Assembly (NCBI GenBank): GCA_002083775.1
Contig: MTEI01000002.1
Coordinates: forward strand, 434,001-498,000
Length of the DNA stretch: 64,000 bases
Reading direction: 5' to 3'
Source of the DNA: Rhodoferax ferrireducens
GTDB taxonomy: Bacteria; Pseudomonadota; Gammaproteobacteria; Burkholderiales; Burkholderiaceae_C
Of this stretch, positions 15,891 through 24,295 are shown in pieces (within the stretch, counting starts at the first letter, position 1; each line of letters starts with the position of its first letter). A program made the translations under genes and the position numbers. A model generated the notes under the pieces. The model saw nothing but the letters and a program-made list of their open reading frames with translations, had not been told where the DNA came from and ran no database searches.

Positions 15891-17135
15891 ATGAAACGTG
15901 TTGACGACTTTCGTCTGAAGTTTGGCCAAAAAGAATACGTGCCAATCATGGTCGGTGGGATGGGTGTTGATATCTCAACGGCCGAGCTGGCGCTGGAAAC
16001 CGCGCGCCTGGGTGGCATTGGCCACATCTCGGACGCCATGGTCAATGACGTGTCTGACCGCCGCTTTGACACCAGCTTTGTCAAGGACAAGACCCGGCTG
16101 TACCGCCACAACATCCTCAATGCCGACAAGTCAGACGTGAAGTTTGACCTGGACATTCTGGCCGAAGCCACCCGCAACCACGTTGGCGCCACCATGGAAG
16201 CCAAAAAAGGCGATGGTCTGATTTTTGTCAACTGCATGGAAAAGCTGACCATGAACGGCCCGCGTGAAACCCTGCAAGTGCGCATGAATTCGGCGCTGGA
16301 TGCCGGCATTGACGGCATCACGCTCAGCGCCGGTTTGCACCTGGGCTCGTTTGGCCTGATTGCCGACCACCCGCGTTTTCGTGACGCCAAGCTGGGCATC
16401 ATCGTCAGCAGCGTGCGTGCGCTCCAACTGTTTTTGCGCAAAAACGCGCGCCTGGACCGCAAGCCCGACTTTGTGGTGGTGGAAGGCCCGCTGGCTGGCG
16501 GCCACCTGGGTTTTGGGCTGGACTGGGCGCAGTACGACCTGGCGACGATCATTGCCGAGGTCATCAAGTTCGTGAAAGACGAAGAACTGAACATCCCGGT
16601 GATTGCCGCTGGCGGCATCTTTACCGGCAGCGATGCGGTGTCGTTTCTTGAAAGTGGCTCAGCTGCTGTGCAGGTGGCGACACGTTTCACCGTGTCAGAA
16701 GAATGTGGCTTGCCTGCTGATGTGAAGCAAGACTACTACACGGCCAATGAAGACGATATTGTGGTCAACACCATCTCGCCCACCGGCTACCCGATGCGCA
16801 TGCTCAAAGGCTCGCCCGCCATTGGCGACGGCATCCGGCCCAACTGCGAGTCGTATGGCTATTTGCTCGACGGCAATGGCAACTGTGCCTACATCACCGC
16901 CTATAACCGCGAACTGGCCCTGCACCCGGACGGCAAAAACATCCACGTCATGGACAAAACCTGCCTGTGCACGCAGATGCGCAACTTCAAGCTCTGGACC
17001 TGTGGGCACTACACCTACCGCCTGAAAGACACCACGCGCAAAAACGCCGACGGCAGCTACCAGTTGCTGACCGCCGAGCACATCTTCAACGACTACCTCT
17101 ACAGCGTGGACCACCAGATCGCTCTGCCAGCCTGA
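15891..17135 (+). CDS. Nitronate monooxygenase-family flavin oxidoreductase
   Basis: A 414-residue NAD(P)H-dependent, FMN-binding TIM-barrel protein of the nitronate monooxygenase/2-nitropropane dioxygenase-like family. Evidence is the N-terminal VPIMVGGMGVDIS, the phosphate-binding IPVIAAGGIFTGSDAVSFLE segment, and GPLAGGHLG, where many family members carry the histidine that abstracts the substrate proton. A C-terminal extension with CLCTQMRNFKLWTCG is cysteine-rich, as in a subgroup of these enzymes. The substrate cannot be told from sequence. Single gene; ATG 15891 follows AAGGA. A strong bidirectional terminator follows. Confidence 0.82.
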   Translation: MKRVDDFRLKFGQKEYVPIMVGGMGVDISTAELALETARLGGIGHISDAMVNDVSDRRFDTSFVKDKTRLYRHNILNADKSDVKFDLDILAEATRNHVGATMEAKKGDGLIFVNCMEKLTMNGPRETLQVRMNSALDAGIDGITLSAGLHLGSFGLIADHPRFRDAKLGIIVSSVRALQLFLRKNARLDRKPDFVVVEGPLAGGHLGFGLDWAQYDLATIIAEVIKFVKDEELNIPVIAAGGIFTGSDAVSFLESGSAAVQVATRFTVSEECGLPADVKQDYYTANEDDIVVNTISPTGYPMRMLKGSPAIGDGIRPNCESYGYLLDGNGNCAYITAYNRELALHPDGKNIHVMDKTCLCTQMRNFKLWTCGHYTYRLKDTTRKNADGSYQLLTAEHIFNDYLYSVDHQIALPA

Positions 17136-17170
17136 ACCTTGCCAAGCTGGCGCGAACCGGCGTCGCAACC

Positions 17171-17206
17171 AAAAAAGCCCCGTCTCGAAGATTCGGGGCT
17201 TTTTTT
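17171..17206. terminator. Bidirectional rho-independent terminator
   Basis: AAAAAAGCCCCG-TCTCGAAGATT-CGGGGCTTTTTTT. A 7-bp GC-rich stem has an A-tract on one side and a U-tract on the other, so it can end transcription of the nitronate monooxygenase gene (+) and of the convergent glutaredoxin-folD unit (-). Confidence 0.88.
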
Positions 17207-17219
17207 GCGGCAGCCGGGC

Positions 17220-17915
17220 TCAGAACTGGATGCCAGCCGGGTTGTTTGCGTTGGCGCGTGGCGGGGGTGCAACTGCTGCTGGGGGAGGTGTCGGTGCGGC
17301 TGCAGCGGGTGTGGCCACAGCTTCAGGCGCTTTCACGGCGACGAGCGGACTGGGCTCGGCGTAGCGGTAGTTGGCGGGCAACTTGCTGCTTTCGGGGTAG
17401 CCTGCCGCGTTCAGGTATTGCGTCCACTCCGGGGAAGAGTACCCCTTGATCTGCTGGCTGCCAATGGTCAGCAGTGGCAGTGAGGTGGTGTCGGCCAGGC
17501 GCTTGAGCGATTCGGCGTCCTCATTGCTGTTGATGGTTTTCTCGGTGAACGGGATGCCGCGGCTGCGCAACAGGGTGCGGCCCTCGTCACACGGCGCGCA
17601 TTCTTTGCCAGTGAACAGCGTCACCGGGTAGCGGCTGGCCACTTGGCGCAGTTCATACGGCAGGCTGGCGTTGGCAGCGCCCGTGTCTTTGCCGTCCGCG
17701 CTCAGCGGGGTGACCTTCGCAGTGGGCGTGGCGGGTGGTTTGTCAGAGAAGGTGATGCGCCCGTCCGGCCCGACGATGCGGTACAGCGTCTGCGCCTGGG
17801 CAGGCGTCTGGATGAGCGCAGTCAATGCCAAAATACATAGCACGCTGCCCAAGCCGTATAAGGGCTGGAATGCTTTTTTGCCATATAAATCTGCGTGCGG
17901 TTGAACGTTTGACAT
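17220..17915 (-). CDS. Exported DUF4124-glutaredoxin fusion protein
   Basis: A 231-residue protein with an N-terminal signal or anchor (hydrophobic about 20-40, then AQA), a DUF4124 segment (LYRIVGPDGRITFSDKPP) and a glutaredoxin/thioredoxin-fold domain containing C106-A-P-C109 and the cis-proline region TSLPLLTIG. The C-terminus is a proline/alanine-rich tail. It probably acts in the periplasm on thiols or disulfides; the partner is unknown. It follows prlC by 9 bp and is likely co-transcribed with it. Confidence 0.8.
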   Translation of the reverse strand: MSNVQPHADLYGKKAFQPLYGLGSVLCILALTALIQTPAQAQTLYRIVGPDGRITFSDKPPATPTAKVTPLSADGKDTGAANASLPYELRQVASRYPVTLFTGKECAPCDEGRTLLRSRGIPFTEKTINSNEDAESLKRLADTTSLPLLTIGSQQIKGYSSPEWTQYLNAAGYPESSKLPANYRYAEPSPLVAVKAPEAVATPAAAAPTPPPAAVAPPPRANANNPAGIQF

Positions 17916-17924
17916 AAGACCTCC

Positions 17925-19988
17925 TCAACGGGTTTGAACCATCCCCTGATGCCGCAAGAGCGCGTCCAGCGTGGGCTCGCGACCGCGAAACGCCTTGAAC
18001 GACTCGATGGCCGGGCGGCTGCCACCAGCTTCCAGAATCGCCTGGCGGTAACGTCTGCCGGTTTCCAGGCTGGGCAAGCCGTCCGCCCCGGCGGTTTCTT
18101 CAAACGCGGCGTAGGCGTCGCTGCTCAGCACCTCGGCCCATTTGTAACTGTAATAACCTGCCGCATAACCACCCGCAAAAATATGGCTGAAGGTGTGTGC
18201 GGTGCGGCTCCAGCTGGGTGGCTGTAGCACCGCCACCTCAGCACGCACCTGTTGCAGCAGCGGCATGATGTCCAGCGCCGGATCATGGGCGCTGTGCAGC
18301 AGCATGTCAAACAACGAAAACTCGATCTGGCGCAACGTCTGCATGCCGCTCTGGAAGTTTTTGGCGGCCAGCATCTTGTCAAACAACTCGCGCGGCAGGG
18401 GTTGGTCGGTATCGACGTGCGAGGTCATGTTTTTCAGCACATCCCATTCCCAGCAGAAGTTTTCCATGAACTGGCTGGGCAGCTCCACCGCGTCCCACTC
18501 CACACCGCTGATGCCCGACACATCGCGCTCGTTCACTTGGGTCAGCAGGTGGTGCAGGCCGTGGCCAAACTCGTGGAACAGGGTGGTGACATCGTCGTGC
18601 GTCAGCAGCGCGGGTTTGCCAGCCACACCGCTGGCAAAGTTGCACACCAGATGCGCCACCGGGGTTTGCAGGGTGTGGGTGTCGGGGCGCAACCAGCGCG
18701 CGCGCACGTCGTCCATCCAGGCGCCACCGCGTTTGCCGTTGCGCGCGGTCGGGTCCAGGTAAAACTGGCCGACCAGCGTGGCGGCAGCGTCGCCTGCCGC
18801 AGTGCTGACGCGTTCAATTCGGTAAAAGCGCACGTCTTCGTGCCACACCGGCGCGTGGTCTTCGCGGATCTGCACTTCAAACAGGGTTTCGACAATCTTG
18901 AACAATCCGGCCAGCACCTTGGGCAGCGGAAAGTATTGTTTGACTTCCTGCTCGTTGAAAGCGTAGCGCGCTTCCTTGAGCTTTTCGCTCACATACGGCC
19001 AGTCCCAGGCTTGCGGGTCGCTCAATGCCAGGTGCTCAGCGGCAAAGGTCCGCATGTCGGCCAGGTCTTTTTCGGCAAAGGGTTTGGCGCGGCCGGCCAG
19101 GTCGCGCAGGAAAGTGATCACCTGCTCAGGCGACTCAGCCATTTTGGGCACCACGGAGAGAGCGGCAAAGTTGGCGTGGCCAAGCAACTTGGCCTCTTCC
19201 AGGCGCAGGCTCAGCAGTTCGTTGATCAGCGCCGAGTTGTCAAACTTCTGGCTGGCCTCGTCGGCCTCACCCGATGCGCGGGTGACATAGGCGCGGTAGA
19301 GCTTTTCGCGCAGGGCGCTGCTTTTGGCAAACTGCATGACCGGCAGGTAGCAGGGGAGTTTGAGCGTGAGCTTGTAGCCCTCTTTGCCCTCGGCCTGCGC
19401 CGCAGACTGGGCGGCTTGCACGATGTCGTGCGGCACACCGTCCAGTTCTTCGAGCGTGGCGTAGTAGGCAAAGGCATCGGTGGCATCCAGCGCGTTTTCG
19501 CTGAATTTCTGGCTGGCGGCGGCTTGTAACTCCTGAATTTCTGCAAAACGGGTACGCGCCTCGCCTTGCAACTCCGCGCCACCCAACACAAAGTTGCGCA
19601 GAGCGTTTTTGTGCGCCTGGCGCTGCTCGGGCGTGAGTGTGGCCGGGTCAATGGCCTTGTATTTGGCAAACAAACGCTCATCCGCGCCCAGGCGGGTGTA
19701 AAACTCGGTGATTTTGGGCAACGCTGCATTAAAAGCGGCACGTAGCTCAGGGTTGTCGGCCACGCTGTTGAGGTGGCTCACCGAGCCCCAGGCGCGTGAC
19801 AACTGCTCGGTGGCGACATCCAGCACGCTGGCCATCATGTTCCAGCTGGCTTCAAACGCGGGAGCCGTCACGGTTTCCAGCGCCTCATTGGCCTGGGTCA
19901 GCAGTTGCTCCAGTGCGGGTTCGATGTGCTCCGGGCGGATTTCGTCGAAGCGGGGCAGGTCGTCAAAAGAGAGCAGGGGATTGGTCAT
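17925..19988 (-). CDS. prlC: Oligopeptidase A (M3 family metallopeptidase)
   Basis: A cytosolic zinc oligopeptidase that degrades short peptides, including cleaved signal peptides in E. coli. The protein has 687 residues from ATG 19988, the usual length. The zinc motif HEFGH is at 472-476 (LFHEFGHGLHHLLT), and the downstream glutamate region SGVEWDAVELPSQFMENF is present. A TTG at 19997 would add three residues but has no support. The gene follows folD by 5 bp and precedes the glutaredoxin gene by 9 bp, giving a folD-prlC-grx unit. Confidence 0.96.
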   Translation of the reverse strand: MTNPLLSFDDLPRFDEIRPEHIEPALEQLLTQANEALETVTAPAFEASWNMMASVLDVATEQLSRAWGSVSHLNSVADNPELRAAFNAALPKITEFYTRLGADERLFAKYKAIDPATLTPEQRQAHKNALRNFVLGGAELQGEARTRFAEIQELQAAASQKFSENALDATDAFAYYATLEELDGVPHDIVQAAQSAAQAEGKEGYKLTLKLPCYLPVMQFAKSSALREKLYRAYVTRASGEADEASQKFDNSALINELLSLRLEEAKLLGHANFAALSVVPKMAESPEQVITFLRDLAGRAKPFAEKDLADMRTFAAEHLALSDPQAWDWPYVSEKLKEARYAFNEQEVKQYFPLPKVLAGLFKIVETLFEVQIREDHAPVWHEDVRFYRIERVSTAAGDAAATLVGQFYLDPTARNGKRGGAWMDDVRARWLRPDTHTLQTPVAHLVCNFASGVAGKPALLTHDDVTTLFHEFGHGLHHLLTQVNERDVSGISGVEWDAVELPSQFMENFCWEWDVLKNMTSHVDTDQPLPRELFDKMLAAKNFQSGMQTLRQIEFSLFDMLLHSAHDPALDIMPLLQQVRAEVAVLQPPSWSRTAHTFSHIFAGGYAAGYYSYKWAEVLSSDAYAAFEETAGADGLPSLETGRRYRQAILEAGGSRPAIESFKAFRGREPTLDALLRHQGMVQTR

Positions 19989-19993
19989 GGTGT

Positions 19994-20860
19994 TCAAGTA
20001 GCGGCGCGTTCTGCGGATTCAAGGGTGTTGACAAGCAACATGGTAATGGTCATGGGGCCAACCCCACCCGGCACCGGGGTGATGTAACCCGCCACCTGGC
20101 GCACGCCCGCAAAATCAACGTCACCACAGAGCTTGCCTTCATCGTTGCGGTTCATGCCCACGTCCAGCACCACCGCGCCGGGTTTGACCATGTCGGCAGT
20201 CAGCACATCGCGCTTGCCCACCGCCGCCACAATTACGTCGGCCTGCAGCGTCATGGCTTTCAGGTCAGCGGTGGCGCTGTGGCAGATGGTGACGGTGGCA
20301 CTTTTTTGCAGCAGCATCAGCGCCATCGGTTTACCCACGATGTTGCTGCGGCCAATCACCACCGCGTGTTTGCCGCGCAGGTCATAACCAATGGATTCGA
20401 GCATCTTCATGCAGCCATACGGCGTGCAGGGCCAGAAACCGGGCAGTCCGGTCATCAGCGCCCCGGCGCTGGCGACGTGAAAACCGTCCACGTCCTTGGC
20501 AGGTGAAATAGCTTCAATCACCTTGGTGGCATCAATGTGTTTGGGCACCGGCAACTGCACCAGAATGCCGTGGATGGCCGGGTCGGCATTCAGGATGGCG
20601 ATGCGCGCCAGCAACTCGGCCTCAGACAGGTCAGCGTCGTACTTTTCCATAACCGAGTGAAAACCGCAGTCTTCACAACCCTTGACCTTGTTGCGCACAT
20701 ACACCTGGCTGGCCGGGTTGTCGCCAACCAAAATCACCGCCAGGCCGGGCGTGATGCCGCGTGCTTTCAGGGCGCGGGCGCGCTCGGTCACATTCAGGCG
20801 CAGTTGTTTGGACAGGGCCACGCCGTCAATGATCTGGGCGCTGTGGGCAGGTGTGTTCAT
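19994..20860 (-). CDS. folD: Bifunctional methylenetetrahydrofolate dehydrogenase/cyclohydrolase
   Basis: FolD interconverts 5,10-methylene-, methenyl- and 10-formyl-tetrahydrofolate in the cytosol, using NADP. The 288-residue length is typical. Signature sequences are [29 protein letters not shown] with the catalytic-site region, the [12 protein letters not shown] motif, and [11 protein letters not shown] for the nucleotide. It is the first gene of the folD-prlC-glutaredoxin group. A terminator at 20876-20906 isolates it from the two-component genes upstream. Confidence 0.97.
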   Translation of the reverse strand: MNTPAHSAQIIDGVALSKQLRLNVTERARALKARGITPGLAVILVGDNPASQVYVRNKVKGCEDCGFHSVMEKYDADLSEAELLARIAILNADPAIHGILVQLPVPKHIDATKVIEAISPAKDVDGFHVASAGALMTGLPGFWPCTPYGCMKMLESIGYDLRGKHAVVIGRSNIVGKPMALMLLQKSATVTICHSATADLKAMTLQADVIVAAVGKRDVLTADMVKPGAVVLDVGMNRNDEGKLCGDVDFAGVRQVAGYITPVPGGVGPMTITMLLVNTLESAERAAT

Positions 20861-20875
20861 CTGAAATCCATCAAT

Positions 20876-20906
20876 AAAAAAGCCCGCTAGTCCAGTTGGG
20901 GCGGGC
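20876..20906 (-). terminator. Rho-independent terminator after the response regulator gene
   Basis: On the minus strand GCCCGC-CCCAACTGGACTA-GCGGGC-TTTTTT forms a 6-bp GC stem followed by U6. It ends the histidine kinase-regulator transcript just before the folD start at 20860. Confidence 0.8.
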
Positions 20907-20920
20907 GTGAGTAGCTATTT
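20881..20920 (+). repeat. Possible family A relative overlapping the terminator
   Basis: AGCCCGCTAGTCC...GGGCGTGAGTAGCTATTT shares the AGCCC...GGG.GTGAGTAGCTAT pattern with the copy at 14643, but the stem interior differs. It suggests that a repeat copy may have become the terminator. Confidence 0.35.
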
Positions 20921-20950
20921 TAAAAATAGCAGAACAAGAAAACGTGTTGG

Positions 20951-21577
20951 TCAGGCTTTGACGGCATTGGGGCCCAGGGCCACTTTCAGCAGGTCAGCCA
21001 CGGTGTTGGCATTGAGCTTTTCCATGATGTTGGCGCGGTGCGCCTCCACGGTTTTGATGCTGATGCCCAGGTCGTCGGCAATTTGTTTGTTCAGCCTGCC
21101 AGCCACAATGCGTTCAAGCACCTGGGATTCGCGCAGCGTCAGGCGCGCCATGAGGGCGTCACGGGCCACCGAGCTTTGGTGCTCGGCAAACGACTCTTTG
21201 GCCTGATCGAGCATGCGCTCCACCAGCGGCACCAGTTGCTCTTCGTTAAACGGTTTCTGGATGAAATCCATGGCGCCTTTTTTCATGGTGTCCACCGCCA
21301 TGGGCACGTCGCCATGGCCGGTGATGAAGGCCAGAGGCAGCGGTGAGCGGGCTTCGATCAGGCGGCTTTGCAGCTCCAGCCCGGTCATGCCCGACATGCG
21401 GATGTCGATGATCAGGCAGGCGACTTCACGCGCGTCGTAACGGTTCAGGAAAGACTCGGCCGAGTCAAAGCACCGCACCCGGTAGTCTTTGCCCTCCAGC
21501 ATCCATTGCAGTGAATCGCGCACGGCCTCATCGTCATCAACAACGTAAACCGTGCCTTTTTTGGGGATGAGACTCAT
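20951..21577 (-). CDS. FixJ/NarL-type response regulator
   Basis: A 208-residue two-component regulator. The receiver domain (1-125) has acidic D14-D16, phospho-acceptor D58 (LIIDIRM), T86 and K108 (IQKPF). The C-terminal LuxR-type helix-turn-helix (about 142-200) contains LTLRESQVLERIVAGRLNKQ and SIKTVEAHRANIMEKL. The ATG at 21577 overlaps the stop of the histidine kinase gene by 4 bp, so the pair is coupled. An in-frame upstream extension lies wholly inside the kinase gene and is rejected. Targets are unknown; the divergent aceE operon is one candidate. Confidence 0.92.
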   Translation of the reverse strand: MSLIPKKGTVYVVDDDEAVRDSLQWMLEGKDYRVRCFDSAESFLNRYDAREVACLIIDIRMSGMTGLELQSRLIEARSPLPLAFITGHGDVPMAVDTMKKGAMDFIQKPFNEEQLVPLVERMLDQAKESFAEHQSSVARDALMARLTLRESQVLERIVAGRLNKQIADDLGISIKTVEAHRANIMEKLNANTVADLLKVALGPNAVKA

Positions 21578-24129
21578 GGCAGTACCTGAAATCCTTGTTG
21601 TTCCGGGCGCTTGGTGGTGGCAACTGAGAGCGGGTCCGGGTTGGGTATCCAGAAGGTGAAACAGCAGCCAATAGCGGTGTCGCCATTGTAGAGGTTCTCG
21701 GCTTTCATTCTGCCCAGATGCGACTCCACAATCGAGCGGCACAGGCTCAGGCCAATGCCCATGCCCTCGGGTTTGGTGGAGTAAAACGCCTCGTAAAGCC
21801 GGGCCATGACTTCAGGCGCAATGCCGTGGCCAGAGTCCGATACCCTGAATTCAATCACCGATTTGCCCTCAACCATCTCTAATGCCACGCGCAATTTCAC
21901 CAACCGCAGGGCGGTGGGTTTCTGCGCGGCATCAATCGACTCAGCGGCGTTTTTCAGCAAGTTGAGCAGCACCTGCTCGATCAGGATCGGGTCCACCATC
22001 ACGTTGGGCAGGTTGGGCGCGACGTATTGCGTCAGCTTCACGTTGCGTCGGCGCAGTTCGATCTCGGCCAGCTCCACGGCTTCGGCCACCATGGTGGCCA
22101 CACTGGCAATGGTGCGGTTGGGCTCACTGCGTTTCACAAAAGATCGGATGCGCTGGATGATCTGCCCGGCACGGTGCGCCTGGCGAGCGGTCTTCTCCAG
22201 CGCGCCGAGCAATTCGTCCTCGGTGATCTGGTGCGCCTTGATGCGCGAGACCATGCCATTGCAGTAGTTGTTGATGGCCGTCAGCGGCTGGTTCAGCTCA
22301 TGCGCCACGCTGGAAGCCATTTCGCCCATGGTGATCAGGCGGCTTGACGCCTGGGCACGGATCGCCTGAACCTCGGCCTGTTCTTCGGCCAGTCGCCGCG
22401 AGGTGATGTCGGTGGCAATCACCATCTGGGCCAGCCGCCCATCCACCCAACTCATGTAGCGGGTGCGAACCTCCAGCCAGCGGCCCAGGCTGCCGAGGTA
22501 AATCTCGGCACTTTCAGCTTCTTTTTCAGACAACTGGTTGGTGGGCAAACCGGCAAACGCGTCCACTGTGTCCTGGGTTTCGTCGCTGTGAGTCAGGGTG
22601 GGCACGCCCGCCTCGGCCACCAGTTGCAAATGGCCATGCGCCTCAGAACCAAACCACAGGCGGTAGAGTTTGTTGGCAAACAGCAGTTCGTTGTTGCCCA
22701 GTGGCGCCACCGAGATGGAGGCGTCCAGTGCCTCCAGCACGGCGGTAAAGCGCTCATGTGAGGCGGCCAATTGCTCGCGTACCCGGGTGGGCTCGGTGAT
22801 GTCGGTCATCGACGTCATCCAGCCGGTTTGCTGGCCAAAGGCATCAATCAGGGGCGACACATACAAACGTGCCTCAAAAATCTCGCCATCTTTGCGTTTC
22901 ACACGGAACTGGATGCCGCTGGGGTCAATGAGTCCGGCCAATTCTTCTTTCAGCCGGTTCTTCAGCATCTCGTAGTCTTCCCGGGGCCAGTAGGGGAAGG
23001 GAGCGGTCAACCCCACCAGTTCACGCTCTGTCCAGCCGGTCATCTGGCAAAACGCTTTGTTCACGTAGGTGATGCGTCCCTGCATGTCCAGCGCCCGCAT
23101 GCCGGTGAGCATGGAGTTTTCCATGGCCCGGCGAAAAGCGGTTTCGCGCACCAGCGCATCCTGTGCCTGGATGCGCCGACGCGTGTGACGCCAGTTGGCC
23201 AGCAGCAGCCAGGCGGTGACTGCGCTCAAGACCATCACCAGCCAGAACAGGCCACTGCCGACAACACCCAGCGAGGTGCGGTAAGCCTGCCCGCGAATCG
23301 CTAGGCCATTGCCCACGGGCGATACCGGCAACTGATAGGCGTTGACCGGGTTGGCCCAGGGCAGGAAACTGCGGCTCAACGTTTTTTCAAGCAGGCTGGT
23401 GCCCGCCAGCAGCTTGTTGTCGGCGTCCAGAAAAGAGATCGCGTACTTGGAGGTGACCTCATTGGGCACACCGTAACGAAACATCGCATCCACCGAGTAG
23501 GTGACCAGCAGGTCGCCTTTGAAACGCGTTTTGTCAATGAGTGGCAGGTGCAACTGCACCTGGGTCGGGCCCCGGTCGTTCTTGCGCGGACTGGAGTAGA
23601 TGGGCAAAAGCACGTCGCGCACCAGCTGGAAATTGCTGATGGTGTCTTCATCCTCGCTGCGGGCAAGGGCGTTTTTTCTGGTCGACTGCACCACCACGCC
23701 GCCAGGGTCATAACTGGCCCGCGTGGTGTAGGTGTCGTCGATCCAGGTCAGGCTTTGCACTTCGGGGAACAGGTTGGCAAAGGCTTCGGCCCGCGCCAGA
23801 AAATCATCGGCTGTGATTTCACGCGCCGCCATTTCCCGGGCAAACCGCATCAGCTGTTCCTGCTGCTCCAGCAGGCGCAGCCGCAGGCGCTGCTGGGTGT
23901 ATTCCACATCACGGTGAATGGCCTCGCGCTCACGGGCGATCTCCTCAAACCGCAAATAGGCAAAGGCCGACAGGATCACCACCAGAAACAGCAACACCGC
24001 AGCCAACGGCGCCAGCATGGCCAAGCGGTCTTGCCGCTGGGCGGTTTGCCCTTTCCACCAAAACCGCAGCCGGGCCGCCGGGGCGAGCCGGGGGCGGTTC
24101 ACGGTGTCCAGATATGAAGGCAGTGGCAT
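21574..24129 (-). CDS. PAS-domain sensor histidine kinase
   Basis: An 851-residue membrane sensor kinase. The order is cytosolic start, TM1 (about 38-60), periplasmic region (to about 285), TM2 (about 286-308), two PAS domains (about 325-445, with MDMQGRITYVNKAFCQMTGW-type sequence at the first, and 455-575), HisKA with H610 in SSVAHELNQPLTAINN, and an HATPase domain with SDSGHGIAP and GMGIGLSLCRSIVESHLG. Signal unknown. The kinase is likely to phosphorylate the regulator encoded immediately downstream. The gene is divergent from aceE, with a 166-bp gap. Confidence 0.92.
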   Translation of the reverse strand: MPLPSYLDTVNRPRLAPAARLRFWWKGQTAQRQDRLAMLAPLAAVLLFLVVILSAFAYLRFEEIAREREAIHRDVEYTQQRLRLRLLEQQEQLMRFAREMAAREITADDFLARAEAFANLFPEVQSLTWIDDTYTTRASYDPGGVVVQSTRKNALARSEDEDTISNFQLVRDVLLPIYSSPRKNDRGPTQVQLHLPLIDKTRFKGDLLVTYSVDAMFRYGVPNEVTSKYAISFLDADNKLLAGTSLLEKTLSRSFLPWANPVNAYQLPVSPVGNGLAIRGQAYRTSLGVVGSGLFWLVMVLSAVTAWLLLANWRHTRRRIQAQDALVRETAFRRAMENSMLTGMRALDMQGRITYVNKAFCQMTGWTERELVGLTAPFPYWPREDYEMLKNRLKEELAGLIDPSGIQFRVKRKDGEIFEARLYVSPLIDAFGQQTGWMTSMTDITEPTRVREQLAASHERFTAVLEALDASISVAPLGNNELLFANKLYRLWFGSEAHGHLQLVAEAGVPTLTHSDETQDTVDAFAGLPTNQLSEKEAESAEIYLGSLGRWLEVRTRYMSWVDGRLAQMVIATDITSRRLAEEQAEVQAIRAQASSRLITMGEMASSVAHELNQPLTAINNYCNGMVSRIKAHQITEDELLGALEKTARQAHRAGQIIQRIRSFVKRSEPNRTIASVATMVAEAVELAEIELRRRNVKLTQYVAPNLPNVMVDPILIEQVLLNLLKNAAESIDAAQKPTALRLVKLRVALEMVEGKSVIEFRVSDSGHGIAPEVMARLYEAFYSTKPEGMGIGLSLCRSIVESHLGRMKAENLYNGDTAIGCCFTFWIPNPDPLSVATTKRPEQQGFQVLP

Positions 24130-24168
24130 GGTTGGAAGTGTAGGGCGTTTGCGGTTGCCGACGATGCT

Positions 24169-24174
24169 TATAAT
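24169..24174 (+). promoter_or_regulatory. Candidate aceE promoter -10 box
   Basis: A perfect TATAAT lies 122 bases upstream of the aceE ATG. No good -35 hexamer is found at 16-18 bp; TTGCGG at 24149 would leave only 14 bp, so an activator may be needed. A 9-bp-spaced direct repeat TATGAA-TAG-TATGAA (24182-24196) follows just after the likely start site. Confidence 0.5.
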
Positions 24175-24295
24175 TTCACATTATGAATAGTATGAACGCT
24201 ATTTGAAATGCCTTGAAATTACCCCTAGAATCCCGCTCGCGACAAAAAAGGCCGAACCCACTAACATTCCTCCGGCCACCCTACAGGAGACACGC

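Noticed and set aside
18252-19529. 425-codon open frame antisense to prlC
   Set aside because: Opposite an intact M3 peptidase with its zinc motif; no independent evidence of coding.
21578-21742. N-terminal extension of the response regulator (55 extra codons)
   Set aside because: Lies within the kinase coding region and does not resemble a receiver domain; ATG 21577 gives the canonical start.
24203-24295. TTG-initiated N-terminal extension of aceE
   Set aside because: It would start within the likely leader; ATG 24296 has a strong ribosome site and the homologue-like N-terminus.
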